Assembly (NCBI RefSeq): GCF_000686605.1 | Contig: NZ_JMLC01000012.1 | Location: 1-59,703, forward strand | Length of the DNA: 59,703 nucleotides | Direction: 5' to 3' | Origin: Streptococcus sobrinus DSM 20742 = ATCC 33478 | GTDB taxonomy: Bacteria; Bacillota; Bacilli; Lactobacillales; Streptococcaceae | In this document: piece by piece, positions 24,004 to 32,671 of the stretch | Numbering within the stretch: the first letter of the stretch is position 1 | Layout of the letters: every line of letters begins with the position of its first letter | Notes under the pieces: generated by a model | Told to the model about the DNA's origin: nothing | The model's database searches: none | The model's input: only the letters and a program-made list of their open reading frames with translations | Made by a program: the position numbers and the translations under genes

Positions 24004-27000
24004 TTAAGGATTTAAAGGTTTAGGGACAGAATTTTTTGGACTTGGTGAAATCCCTCTGTCCCTTGTTCTGGGGGGTGTCGGATTTGTTCGATTCTCAACA
24101 CATTTCACAACCTGATCCGCAGCCTTATGAACTCGCTTCATAGAGTAATCCAATTCCTTATCCGTCATTTTATTGAGATTATCCGTCCAACTTGCCATAT
24201 AAGGAATGGACTCCTCACTTGTATCAAGACCAAAATGCTTAGAAACAATGTAAGCGGTCATCTCTGCCTCAAGCTCCTTATGACTAGTATCTAAGTTGAC
24301 ATCCCCTTTACTCATAAACTTTGGATTATGGAGCGTTGCATGAGCCAATTCATGGATGCCAACAGATACCTGTTCACCAGGTGTATTATCGGGATTAATT
24401 AAAATCTTTTGAGCTTTGGGATAGTAAGCCCCTTTAGCATTACCCAGCTGATGAGCATTATCAAAGGCCATGTCCACTCCGATTTTTTGGCCATAATCAC
24501 AAAGTCCTTTTAAGACCTTGTCTGTCTGTACCTTATCCATGTCAAAATCAAACTGGCGGTTAGGCATAGCCTTAGGATAGCTTTCAGGCTTCAGGGTGGT
24601 TTGCGATAATTCAAAGACCTTGTAAGTCGTGAATTTCCCACTCATAAACTCTTTGACGGGTAGTTCCTTTGATTGGATTTTAGCTTTTTCTGCTGGAGAA
24701 GCTTCCGACCGTGGCTTATATTTGGTCCGTCCTTGTGAGGTTTTAACAGGCTTACCTGTAGCGTCCAAGACAGGAATCATATCAACCATAACTGGCCGCA
24801 GCAAGGTAATCTTAGACTTTTCACCTGCCTTGACAGACAACCGGTCATAGTGGACAGTCTTGGTTTTTCCAGTTTTCTTATTGGTAAAAGTACGGGTTGA
24901 CTGCATAACATCCTCTGGTTTAATACCTAAGGCTTTGCCTCTATCCTGCCATTGGTTATAAGTTGCGACTGCCTGGGCACCTGGCCATTGTTCTTGAACC
25001 AAGGCAGCATTTCTTGGTGACATTCCAGGGAAATGACTCATGAAATCAAGGTACTCTTTCATGGCTTTAGGGTCAGTAGAATACTTCCTAATTTGGTCTA
25101 AGGCATGGGCACTTAATTCTTCAGGACTAGCCTTAGTAGGATCAAAGTCCTTTTCAGCTGAAGGGGAATGAGCTTGCTTCTCAGCCTTCAGGCGGTCCTC
25201 TTCCATGATTTCTTCAGCCTGTTGGGCCAAACTCTTAGGACGAGGTTCTAAGGGCACTTGAGGGGGTTCAACAAGGTTATAGTCCACATCTTCCTGATCG
25301 GAAAGGTTCATAGCCTTTAAGGTATTGAACATTTCTTTCCCCCCATCTTTTATGTAATCGTTATTTATTGATTTTTGACTGATTTCTCCATTTCGTTCAA
25401 GGTAAACACCCAGGACAACACCATTTTCAAGTGAAGAAAGTTGCTCACCTAAACTACCTTTTATTCTCATAAGTGAAGCAGGTACATGAGCAAATTCTTC
25501 TTCTCTAAACAATAGTAGAAGGTCGCTGTCTTCAGGAGTAATAGCTTTTGATAAATTCAAATTATTTAGTTTTTCTACTGACGTTAAATCATTAAATACA
25601 AATGAATCTGACTCAATAATTTCAGGTAATAAATTCAATACTTTCAACTTATCTGACATTCCAGGAGCGAACTTCAGATCTTTAAAATGACCTCTACCAT
25701 TAGCTACGTCTTCAACAAATGACTCTGAAAGTGAATTTACATAATTTTCATACCTTGGTGTAACTCCCGTTAAGTGCATCCAATTTCTTTTCTCGAAACT
25801 GATATTTAATACTTGCAAAGAATCAGTATCAGGAGTCTTGTAAACATAGTGTATCTTTGACCCAGCTAATTCAGAGAGATACCACTGAGCAGAATCTCTA
25901 AGTGTATTAGAGTACAGATTCAAAGTCCGAAAATTTTTCCTATAGACTTTATTTGACTTCCTGTCTGTATCAGTGGTAAAATGTAACTGAACATTGGCAG
26001 GAAAATCAGGTTGAGAATTTTTCTCAACGGGCTGCGGTGCTGTCCCTGAAGCTTCGGCTTCTAAAAAACTGGAATTGCGATTGAATAGTTCGCCCCCAGT
26101 GTTATTGAGCTCTTGACTTCGGTCAAGGGCTTTTTCTTGTTCATCTGGTCTCTTATCAGTCCCAGCCGCATAATCTTTTAGGGTGAAATCATCTGTTTCT
26201 AAGAGAGATTTCAACTGCTGGTTGGATATATTTTCTTTAAACATCCGATCAATAATGTGATCAACTTGAGTTTGTGTTAACGTTTCGCCATGAATAACTG
26301 CAAACATTTCTTTTGGATTTACTGCCCAACCATAGCCTAATTCATCCGCTTGGCTTCCAAAATCACTATTATTGAACAAATCATTAAAGTCAATTGTTCC
26401 AAAATTTTGGTGTCCAGTATATAAATCAACTGGGATACCTGAATCTGGATTGAACGATGGTAGCTCAGGCCTAGGGAAAGTAGCATCTTCTCGCTGAGCA
26501 ATATTTAAATAGTCTGAAGGTAATGTTCTTTCTAACCGCTCTGAAATTGTTTGGTTTTCTTCTCCAACGTCATAACGAAAATTGTCTACTAAGGGTTTCC
26601 CATTTTCATCTAGCAGATCAAACCAGGTTCCTCCTTGATTTGTTGTATGTAATATTGGAAAAACAAGAGGTTCTTCTATTACCTCTAATCGTTTATTATT
26701 TTCAAGATAAAGATCCTTTACAAAAATATTGTAAGGGACTACTTCTCCTGATGAATACTTCTCCGATAGAAAATTTTCATCAGACGAGCGAAAAGCGACT
26801 TGTAAATCTGGTTCAGAATTAGTTTTTTCTTGTGAGGCTTCTAAAGCCTCTTTTTCTGTTTCATGTGGATAGCCATTAGCATCCAAAAAGACCATGTCTT
26901 CCTGGGCACCTTCTTGTGTTTCACTGGCTTCACCTGTCTCAGGATTAATATAGAGTGATCCTTCACTTTCTTCAATTCCTTGGTCAAATTGTCCCTCAAA

Positions 27001-28071
27001 TGGATCAACTGGTGATGCTTGATAAAGTGTTGGATTATCTTCTATTTGTGGCTCCTGCTTAAACTGTTTAAGCTGGTCATTCCAATCCATCTTATTTTTT
27101 CCAGCTGGTAAATCAGGAATGTCTGCCACTACGGGAATTCCTTCCTTTACCAAGTCCTGAATAAATTTTCGACCACCTTGGTCATTATCAACGGCTAAGG
27201 TAATCATGTCAGCGTGCTTACCATTGGCAAAATAGCCATTTTCCTTAGCTAATTCTAACCCCTTAGCCAATTCTTCAGGCGACCAAGAAATAAAGCGGCC
27301 AGCTTGTTCAGCTGTCAGTTCTGATAAGTGGCGACCGATAACCCCATCTTTCAGACCATCCATGGAAACAAGTCGGACATCTTGTAAGCTGTCCTTGTGC
27401 AATTCATAGTAGGACATCAAATCAATAGGACTTTCTGCAAAGACTAAGCGGTTTGGTTGGCCAACATCCACGTGGAGACCAGTAAGACCGTCAGAGTTTT
27501 TCATAACTTGCTTGAGGTAGCCACGTTTAGGATATTTCATCCGATTTTCACGGATACCTTGTAGGTTGGCCCCGACCAACTCCCCATCAGCATTATAGCT
27601 TTTAAAGACTAGTCCTGGTTCCACCTCATCCCGATTCAGGATATTGGCCTGGGTCAGCAGTCCCCGCTGGCTGAAAAAGTCAATGGTTTCATCAGATAGT
27701 CCTCTATCTTTCAGATACTTCCTACCTTCATCTAGGGGCTGCTCATAATTTTCCAGGTAATAGTTAAACTCCTCATGTTCAACGGGTTTAACCGACTGTT
27801 GGCTATAATTGCCAGTAGTAATATAGTCAATGGCCTGATTAAAGTTAATCTCCTTAATCGTTTCAACTAAAGAAATCACATCACCGCCCTTGTGCTGACT
27901 ATACCAATTCCAAAGGCCATTATTTGGACTGATCACTAAACTGTCATGGTCTTTCCAGCGGTAATCTTTACCCGACCGAAAGAGTTCCATTCCCATACTT
28001 TGGGCCACTTCAACAATATCACGAGACTTAGCGAGATCACGCAACTCCTTACGATTAAGCTTATTAGCCAT
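24004..28071 (-). CDS. LtrC-like polyvalent protein: primase-type zinc/Toprim, ArdC-like and metallopeptidase domains
   Basis: A 1355-aa multidomain protein, probably carried into or expressed early in the recipient. Residues 1-90 resemble the primase zinc-binding/DUF3991 region. A Toprim domain covers about 205-330 (E213 in FAESPID, acidic pair in AVDNDQGG). Residues about 380-1000 are unassigned and may hold polyvalent-protein-associated domains. An ArdC-like single-strand-binding segment follows (about 1020-1170), then a zinc metallopeptidase-like domain with HELAH at 1240-1244. ArdC-like domains are linked to anti-restriction and protection of incoming single strands. It follows a 79-aa gene behind class II copy 6. 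Confidence 0.85.
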   Translation of the reverse strand: MANKLNRKELRDLAKSRDIVEVAQSMGMELFRSGKDYRWKDHDSLVISPNNGLWNWYSQHKGGDVISLVETIKEINFNQAIDYITTGNYSQQSVKPVEHEEFNYYLENYEQPLDEGRKYLKDRGLSDETIDFFSQRGLLTQANILNRDEVEPGLVFKSYNADGELVGANLQGIRENRMKYPKRGYLKQVMKNSDGLTGLHVDVGQPNRLVFAESPIDLMSYYELHKDSLQDVRLVSMDGLKDGVIGRHLSELTAEQAGRFISWSPEELAKGLELAKENGYFANGKHADMITLAVDNDQGGRKFIQDLVKEGIPVVADIPDLPAGKNKMDWNDQLKQFKQEPQIEDNPTLYQASPVDPFEGQFDQGIEESEGSLYINPETGEASETQEGAQEDMVFLDANGYPHETEKEALEASQEKTNSEPDLQVAFRSSDENFLSEKYSSGEVVPYNIFVKDLYLENNKRLEVIEEPLVFPILHTTNQGGTWFDLLDENGKPLVDNFRYDVGEENQTISERLERTLPSDYLNIAQREDATFPRPELPSFNPDSGIPVDLYTGHQNFGTIDFNDLFNNSDFGSQADELGYGWAVNPKEMFAVIHGETLTQTQVDHIIDRMFKENISNQQLKSLLETDDFTLKDYAAGTDKRPDEQEKALDRSQELNNTGGELFNRNSSFLEAEASGTAPQPVEKNSQPDFPANVQLHFTTDTDRKSNKVYRKNFRTLNLYSNTLRDSAQWYLSELAGSKIHYVYKTPDTDSLQVLNISFEKRNWMHLTGVTPRYENYVNSLSESFVEDVANGRGHFKDLKFAPGMSDKLKVLNLLPEIIESDSFVFNDLTSVEKLNNLNLSKAITPEDSDLLLLFREEEFAHVPASLMRIKGSLGEQLSSLENGVVLGVYLERNGEISQKSINNDYIKDGGKEMFNTLKAMNLSDQEDVDYNLVEPPQVPLEPRPKSLAQQAEEIMEEDRLKAEKQAHSPSAEKDFDPTKASPEELSAHALDQIRKYSTDPKAMKEYLDFMSHFPGMSPRNAALVQEQWPGAQAVATYNQWQDRGKALGIKPEDVMQSTRTFTNKKTGKTKTVHYDRLSVKAGEKSKITLLRPVMVDMIPVLDATGKPVKTSQGRTKYKPRSEASPAEKAKIQSKELPVKEFMSGKFTTYKVFELSQTTLKPESYPKAMPNRQFDFDMDKVQTDKVLKGLCDYGQKIGVDMAFDNAHQLGNAKGAYYPKAQKILINPDNTPGEQVSVGIHELAHATLHNPKFMSKGDVNLDTSHKELEAEMTAYIVSKHFGLDTSEESIPYMASWTDNLNKMTDKELDYSMKRVHKAADQVVKCVENRTNPTPPRTRDRGISPSPKNSVPKPLNP

Positions 28072-28085
28072 AATGGAACTCCTTT

Positions 28086-28325
28086 CTACAAAGCAAGATT
28101 ATGACCTAAATCAAAAAAAGTTTCCCTAGGAAAAGTTACCAACTCACCAATGCCAAGGGATTGGTAGTCTTCTGGATTATTTTCATAAGAAATACTCATA
28201 GACAGGTCTGCATTTTGACCTGTCCCCTCAAAAGTAACGATCCGACTGGTATCATCCATCTGGCTAACTAACCATTCAGCTGAGAAGTCAAAAGCTTCTT
28301 CAGCGACATCTGGAAATAAAAACAT
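28086..28325 (-). CDS. Small acidic protein before the polyvalent gene
   Basis: A 79-aa acidic protein (MFLFPDVAEEAFDFSAEWL...) with no recognised domain and no membrane segment. It ends 14 bp before the 1355-aa gene and starts 32 bp downstream of class II promoter copy 6. Small acidic proteins here can be anti-restriction DNA mimics, but nothing in the sequence proves that. Confidence 0.6.
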   Translation of the reverse strand: MFLFPDVAEEAFDFSAEWLVSQMDDTSRIVTFEGTGQNADLSMSISYENNPEDYQSLGIGELVTFPRETFFDLGHNLAL

Positions 28326-28356
28326 AAGAGTTCTCCTTTTCTTTTAGTATTTCACA

Positions 28357-28402
28357 ATCATAAGAGATAACCCTATTTCCAGCAATTTACCGACAAGTCG
28401 AG
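28357..28402 (-). promoter_or_regulatory. Class II conjugation promoter, copy 6
   Basis: On the minus strand CTTGTCGGTAAATT is followed by GTTATC and the -10 box TATGAT (28362..28357). It is the most divergent copy but keeps the invariant TGTCGGTAA and the exact spacing. Confidence 0.7.
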
Positions 28403-28405
28403 GAC

Positions 28406-28433
28406 AAAAAAGAGCCTCACAACCGTGAGACCC
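28406..28433 (-). terminator. Terminator of the 99-aa/84-aa gene pair
   Basis: On the minus strand GGGTCTCACGGTTGTGAGGCTC is a hairpin followed by TTTTTT. Confidence 0.8.
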
Positions 28434-28467
28434 TTTAAATATCATTTTATTTAATGGGTTAAACTAA

Positions 28468-28719
28468 CTAAAAATTATCCTTATATTCCTCTTTCAAAAT
28501 CTTTGAATATGCAGGATTATCCTTGACCGCTTCAACTACTTTCCGTGGTTCAATCACTCCATTTTCAATCAGGTAATCTAATGCTTCTTCTTTAGCTAAC
28601 GCACGATTACCATATTTAATGGGCAATATCATCATGTCCGACTTATTCATCCCAAATCCCCCAAATGCTTGCGGGTTGGTTAAAAATTCGCCTTTTGCTT
28701 TTGTATTTTCGTTAGTCAT
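28468..28719 (-). CDS. Small protein, second gene of an operator-controlled pair
   Basis: An 83-aa soluble protein of unknown family. The start at 28719 is preferred because AAGGAG lies seven bases upstream; ATG codons at 28722 and 28737 are alternatives. It overlaps the preceding 99-aa gene by 8 bp. The C-terminal part (EEALDYLIENGVIEPRKVVEAVKDNPAY) looks helical. The two-gene layout with its own repressed promoter recalls toxin-antitoxin pairs, but no toxin or antitoxin fold is recognisable. Confidence 0.6.
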   Translation of the reverse strand: MTNENTKAKGEFLTNPQAFGGFGMNKSDMMILPIKYGNRALAKEEALDYLIENGVIEPRKVVEAVKDNPAYSKILKEEYKDNF

Positions 28720-29011
28720 CATTTTTCTCCTTGCCATTAAAATGTTTATCGTTAAGAGCCTTTAGTGTTTTTGCAACGGAAATGTCACTATTTAGAATCT
28801 GTTTTCTAAGTTCCTCACCATGTACAATATCTCCTGAATTCAATGTCAGGTCTCCAAACACTAACGGACCTTCTGAAACTACCTCATAAAAGTGATCATT
28901 TGAACCAGGTAACTTATTTAATAACTCTAATGAATCATTTCTAAATTTAAACCTAGACGAACTTAGGTATTTCTGAACTTCTTCAGTACATTCATGTAAG
29001 ATTAATTTCAT
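28712..29011 (-). CDS. Small protein, first gene of an operator-controlled pair
   Basis: A 99-aa soluble protein of unknown family. It has a ribosome binding site (AAGGAG) and a strong promoter (TTGATT-17-TATAAT) covered by the best copy of the palindromic operator in the element. It may be part of a maintenance, immunity or regulatory module that is co-regulated with the par genes. Confidence 0.65.
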   Translation of the reverse strand: MKLILHECTEEVQKYLSSSRFKFRNDSLELLNKLPGSNDHFYEVVSEGPLVFGDLTLNSGDIVHGEELRKQILNSDISVAKTLKALNDKHFNGKEKNDD

Positions 29012-29042
29012 AATTTAATATTCTCCTTATTTCTATAGTCTT

Positions 29043-29090
29043 ATTATACTAAAAATAACTATTTTAATCAATATTAAAATGGTTATTTTT
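29043..29090 (-). promoter_or_regulatory. Promoter with the longest copy of the shared operator
   Basis: The minus strand shows TTGATT (29071..29066), a 17-bp spacer and TATAAT (29048..29043). Around the -35 lies an inverted repeat with 18-base arms matching at 17 of 18 positions (AAAAATAACYATTTTAAT) and a CAAT spacer, which extends the core operator seen at the par promoters. Confidence 0.75.
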
Positions 29091-29112
29091 ATATTTATAT
29101 AAACGTGTGTTT

Positions 29113-30669
29113 TTAACGGCTAAAGTTCTCTTCTTCCTCACGGTCATCACTTCTTCGCTTATTCCTGTAAGCTCGTTCTTCTTGTCTAGCAGCAGATTTC
29201 AGAGACTTAGACAATCCAGACATAAACTGGCTGGTAGCTCTGAAACCTTGGCTTGACTGAAGTTGACTGTGCTTCTGAACTTTCTTCTGCTCCAGTTGAT
29301 GAGCCACCACTCTTTGAAGTTCGGGTCTTTGTTTTTCAGCTGAAGGAGAGGCTGGCTTGTTAGCCAATTTATCATAATAGCTAATCAGTTCTTTAAAGTA
29401 GCGGCCATTTTCCTGATGATAAGTTTTTTTCAGCTGCTCATCGGTAGTTTCTTTCATAGCCTCATTGTTTGAGTGAATTCTGTGCTTGGTTTCAAAGACA
29501 GCCAAGTGAGTCTCCAAGTGTTCTTGATAAGCCTTTTTGTCCATATCTTGTCCAGAGGCTATCCTAATTAATTCAGGATCGTGAGTCCTCTTAACCAGCT
29601 CTAATTCTTTTTTCAGCCGACTAACAGGTTTATCAATTTCCTCTCTTGTGGCCTTATCAAGTGGAAACTGCCGACTCTTAGCATAAGTATTAGCTAAATA
29701 CTCTTTTCGTTGTCTATTCTGGTCAGTCAACTTATAACCTGGGGTTAAAGCTAACTTGGTCAATTCCAGGCGTTCTTGGATTTCCTGCTGCTTAAAGATC
29801 AGATAGTTCTGATTGTTCCTCGTTGGCTCAATTTGGCCAAGAAGGCGTTGGGTAACTAGTAAACTTGCCTGCTCTTCTTGGTAACCTCTCAGTCTCAGAG
29901 CATAGCGAAAGAGTCCAAGCTCTTTGGTTTCCTTTTCACTCCTATGGTCTTTTTTACTAGCAGCATCGATTAACCGTCCAAGATCGTCTTTCCCTAAAAC
30001 ATCCAGCTCTTTAACAGTCAATTTTTTCTCAGCCAGACTTTGCTTGACTTGACCAATATCATAATAGTTATGAGACTCAAAATGAGTTGGCTTACCTTGG
30101 CCATTACCATACTTATCATAGCTTTCATAAACTGGCCGCAACACCGAGATAGCTTGAGTATTCTTCGGAATTTCATAGCCTTGATATCTCCAGGCTTCAG
30201 CCGTCTTTAATAAGCTGGCCGTTGGTAGCTGTCTTAAAATCCGTGCTTGGTTTCGTTCAGAAAAAGAATCCAAGTTAGCTTTGAGGGTTTCAGTAGCAAT
30301 TCGGGGAGCCTCTTTTTTAAACTCTTTAAGAATCCGATTGCCTAATCGATCCCTTAGCTCCTGCTCACGCTTTTGGAAAAATTTTTCCAGCTGAAAACCT
30401 TGGCTGGTCGTATTCCTTCGCTGAACTTCTCCATTGACCTTACGGAAGGCTTCATATTCTTTACCTTCAGAGCTCGTGTAGTTGTCTTGGTAAAACTTCA
30501 AAAATTCTCTAGTCTCCGCTTGCCAGGCTTCGTAGTCCTCTTTGCCATCGTTGGCTAAGTAAGAATCAATGTATTTGTCTAAGAAGAACTTACTGACTGC
30601 AAAGTCTCTAGCATTAGAACCATATCGCCAGTTTTTATCTTGAGGAAGATGATTGAAAGCTTGTTCCAA
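29113..30669 (-). CDS. Relaxase C-terminal half (shifted frame)
   Basis: 518 codons of a charged, helix-rich C-terminal region, opening at a TTG codon (reads EQAFNHLPQ). There is no independent ribosome binding site, so it is probably translated only by frameshifting from the upstream half, if at all. Confidence 0.6.
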   Translation of the reverse strand: MEQAFNHLPQDKNWRYGSNARDFAVSKFFLDKYIDSYLANDGKEDYEAWQAETREFLKFYQDNYTSSEGKEYEAFRKVNGEVQRRNTTSQGFQLEKFFQKREQELRDRLGNRILKEFKKEAPRIATETLKANLDSFSERNQARILRQLPTASLLKTAEAWRYQGYEIPKNTQAISVLRPVYESYDKYGNGQGKPTHFESHNYYDIGQVKQSLAEKKLTVKELDVLGKDDLGRLIDAASKKDHRSEKETKELGLFRYALRLRGYQEEQASLLVTQRLLGQIEPTRNNQNYLIFKQQEIQERLELTKLALTPGYKLTDQNRQRKEYLANTYAKSRQFPLDKATREEIDKPVSRLKKELELVKRTHDPELIRIASGQDMDKKAYQEHLETHLAVFETKHRIHSNNEAMKETTDEQLKKTYHQENGRYFKELISYYDKLANKPASPSAEKQRPELQRVVAHQLEQKKVQKHSQLQSSQGFRATSQFMSGLSKSLKSAARQEERAYRNKRRSDDREEEENFSR

Positions 30670-31487
30670 AAATTTTTTTCAGCCGACTGTGTAATCTTTT
30701 CTGGTTTAAAGACATCCTGGATCAGATTGGTTTTTAAGTTGGCCAAAATCTGTTCTTGCCTCAAATGTTGTTCCTTGGTCTGCTCATTAAGCAGCCCATT
30801 TAAGACCTGGCTTTTTAATTGCTTGATAGTCTTTTGAGAAAAGTTTCCTCGATATTCCCAGCGGCCTCTCGGTTCATAGAAGAACCGTTCACGGCCCGAA
30901 TTTTTTTCAGACAGACCAAAATGCACGTGAACATTGTCAGTATTAAGATGAATATTTCCCCACCAAAAGGCTGAGCTATCCAATCCTTCCTGGTTAATCA
31001 GATTAGGCATGGCTTCCCGAACTACATTTTTTATAGCCTGCTGGTCAACCTTTCCAGTCTCCACATCATAAAGCCCCTCCTTAGCTAAAAAAGCATTATC
31101 AAAAGAGATAACGCCTTGCCACAATAAAGAGCCATGCTTGTAAGCTTCATTAAGGTTAGACTTCAAGTCAGCAACCTGGTCAGATGCCAGATAGTTAGTA
31201 TCTTGATTAAAGATAGCCGTCACTTCTTCGGTTTGTTTCTCGGTTGCATAGGAACGGTTCATGTAGTTGATATAGTTTTTAAAATCCAATCCTTGTTCTG
31301 GAACCGACTCCTTGATAGCAGCTATCTGGCTCTCAGATAGCCCCTCTACAGCTTGGGTTGTTTGATCAAGGACAATATCATTATCAAGTTCAACAGCCTC
31401 ATCACGGTTCGTATAATCAACGTATTGAGCATTGGCTTCTGTGTACTGCAACATAAAAGTAATGCTTGGACTAGTTTGTTTACTCAT
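30579..31487 (-). CDS. Relaxase N-terminal half (frame 0)
   Basis: 302 codons starting at MSKQTSPSITFMLQY, with AAGGAGG upstream. It contains the catalytic relaxase domain and its histidine cluster. The last roughly 30 residues are out of the family frame, because the shift point lies near 30672. Confidence 0.7.
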   Translation of the reverse strand: MSKQTSPSITFMLQYTEANAQYVDYTNRDEAVELDNDIVLDQTTQAVEGLSESQIAAIKESVPEQGLDFKNYINYMNRSYATEKQTEEVTAIFNQDTNYLASDQVADLKSNLNEAYKHGSLLWQGVISFDNAFLAKEGLYDVETGKVDQQAIKNVVREAMPNLINQEGLDSSAFWWGNIHLNTDNVHVHFGLSEKNSGRERFFYEPRGRWEYRGNFSQKTIKQLKSQVLNGLLNEQTKEQHLRQEQILANLKTNLIQDVFKPEKITQSAEKNFWNKLSIIFLKIKTGDMVLMLETLQSVSSS

Positions 31488-31539
31488 CTTCTTTGGCTCC
31501 TCCTTATAACGCTTCCAAACGGATCACAATGGTTCCTTT

Positions 31540-32040
31540 CTAATTCCAGTTCAACGGCAACTGATTTAGGGGAGCAATGACTCCATCTGCCAAATCATCC
31601 TTTTTAAAGAAGCTGGGACTATTAAAAGTGATAACCTCACTTCGCTTAAAATTTTCTCGTAAGCTAGAAGAAGCTCGATTAACTTTTTTAGCCACTTGAG
31701 GAAAAGTAAATCCCAAGCTCAAATAAGTAGTCACCTTTTTATTAAAGGCAGCCTTATCCTCTTCAGAGGTCAAATAGTAGTGAGTGACTTCCGCACGACC
31801 ATCCTCAGATTCTTCATGTAAAGCTCTCTGATAATCGCAGTAGAGTTTCCTCATTTGTAAAATAGTTTCTTGCCATTGAGCAGAATAAGTTTTCTTTGAA
31901 TGAGGATTGATTAAGTCAGCAACATCTTCTTTAAAGGTCTGATTAACCCGATCAAAGGTTCCCAAATCTTCAAAAGGATCAATATAACCAACGAAGTCAT
32001 AATGGATGAGTTTTTGATATAATTCTTGGCTCTTTGTCAC
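31540..32040 (-). CDS. Mobilisation-region protein with possible helix-turn-helix
   Basis: A 166-aa soluble protein. Near the C-terminus FTFPQVAKKVNRASSSLREN resembles a helix-turn-helix of the transcription-factor or recombinase-accessory kind. It lies between a relaxosome-type protein and the relaxase in the same direction. It could be a regulator or an auxiliary oriT-binding protein; the family is not recognised. Confidence 0.6.
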   Translation of the reverse strand: MTKSQELYQKLIHYDFVGYIDPFEDLGTFDRVNQTFKEDVADLINPHSKKTYSAQWQETILQMRKLYCDYQRALHEESEDGRAEVTHYYLTSEEDKAAFNKKVTTYLSLGFTFPQVAKKVNRASSSLRENFKRSEVITFNSPSFFKKDDLADGVIAPLNQLPLNWN

Positions 32041-32057
32041 AAGCTGGCTCCTTTACT

Positions 32058-32510
32058 TTAGTGAGAGTGTTTTGTGGTTTGACCTCTGGCCACATCTTCC
32101 TTAATCAGCTCATCAACCTGAGCAAACAAATCTCTTTGTTTTGGATCCTGACCAGAGTCACGACTTAGCAAATCAAATGGATCCCAACCTGGTCCATGTT
32201 GGCCAAGTTGAAAATTAGCCAGCTCCAGATACATTAACTCATCCTGTTTCCTTTGCATCTGTTTGAGCCGCTGCTCAATTTTTTCAGCTGCTGTATTCTG
32301 CTCTCTTAGCTCCTGGACTCTAACATCAAAAGGAAGGTGTTCTGGATTATCTTCAATCAGCAAATCATAACAAAGATTGATACAATCTTTAACCGTTACT
32401 CCTTTCTTTTTTTGAGCAGTCGGCCCATATTTATACCACATCAGAGCTGTCAATTTTTCTTCCACCTCAGGGGGCATGACTACCCCTATCCGCAATTCTT
32501 TTTTTCCCAT
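32058..32510 (-). CDS. Relaxosome accessory-type protein
   Basis: A 150-aa protein with an N-terminal segment that could form a ribbon-helix-helix (ELRIGVVMPPEVEEKLTALM) and a coiled-coil middle (about 75-95). It lies in the mob operon, 17 bp before the 166-aa gene. It probably assists oriT recognition, by analogy with MobC-type proteins. Confidence 0.6.
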   Translation of the reverse strand: MGKKELRIGVVMPPEVEEKLTALMWYKYGPTAQKKKGVTVKDCINLCYDLLIEDNPEHLPFDVRVQELREQNTAAEKIEQRLKQMQRKQDELMYLELANFQLGQHGPGWDPFDLLSRDSGQDPKQRDLFAQVDELIKEDVARGQTTKHSH

Positions 32511-32539
32511 CTTTCTTCCTCCAAATTTTTTTCAGCTAG

Positions 32540-32671
32540 CTATTTGAATCCCAACTGCTCTGCAATTGACTGATGAGTAAACCAGTCATAAATTGCGGCT
32601 CTATTATGAGGTTGGATTAAAATAATAGCTAGAATCACAATAATAATAAAAGCAATCTTTCCCCTCTTCAA
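32540..32671 (-). CDS. 43-aa membrane peptide, TTG start
   Basis: A short frame with a TTG start that overlaps the stop of the preceding gene as TTGA, with AGGTGG upstream. It encodes a basic N-terminus, one hydrophobic segment (residues 6-19) and a polar tail ending AEQLGFK. The stop-start overlap and typical single-span topology support a real gene. The function is unknown. Confidence 0.5.
   Translation of the reverse strand: MKRGKIAFIIIVILAIILIQPHNRAAIYDWFTHQSIAEQLGFK

Larger units (their letters stand above)
29113..31487 (-). pseudogene. MobP2/MobL-like relaxase, interrupted by a frameshift in an A7 tract
   Basis: The relaxase nicks oriT and leads the strand into the recipient. The two frames together give about 790 residues, the usual size for this family. 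The N-terminal half has the metal-binding histidines (NIHLNTDNVHVHFGLSEKN). At about 30672 the frame-0 codons GAA AAA AAT TTT TGG run on to an early stop at 30579. One more A, or a -1 slip on this run of seven As, would read EKKFLEQAF and continue in the long second frame to 29113. It may be a real mutation, a sequencing error, or programmed slippage. If it is a fixed mutation the element could not transfer itself. Confidence 0.75.
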
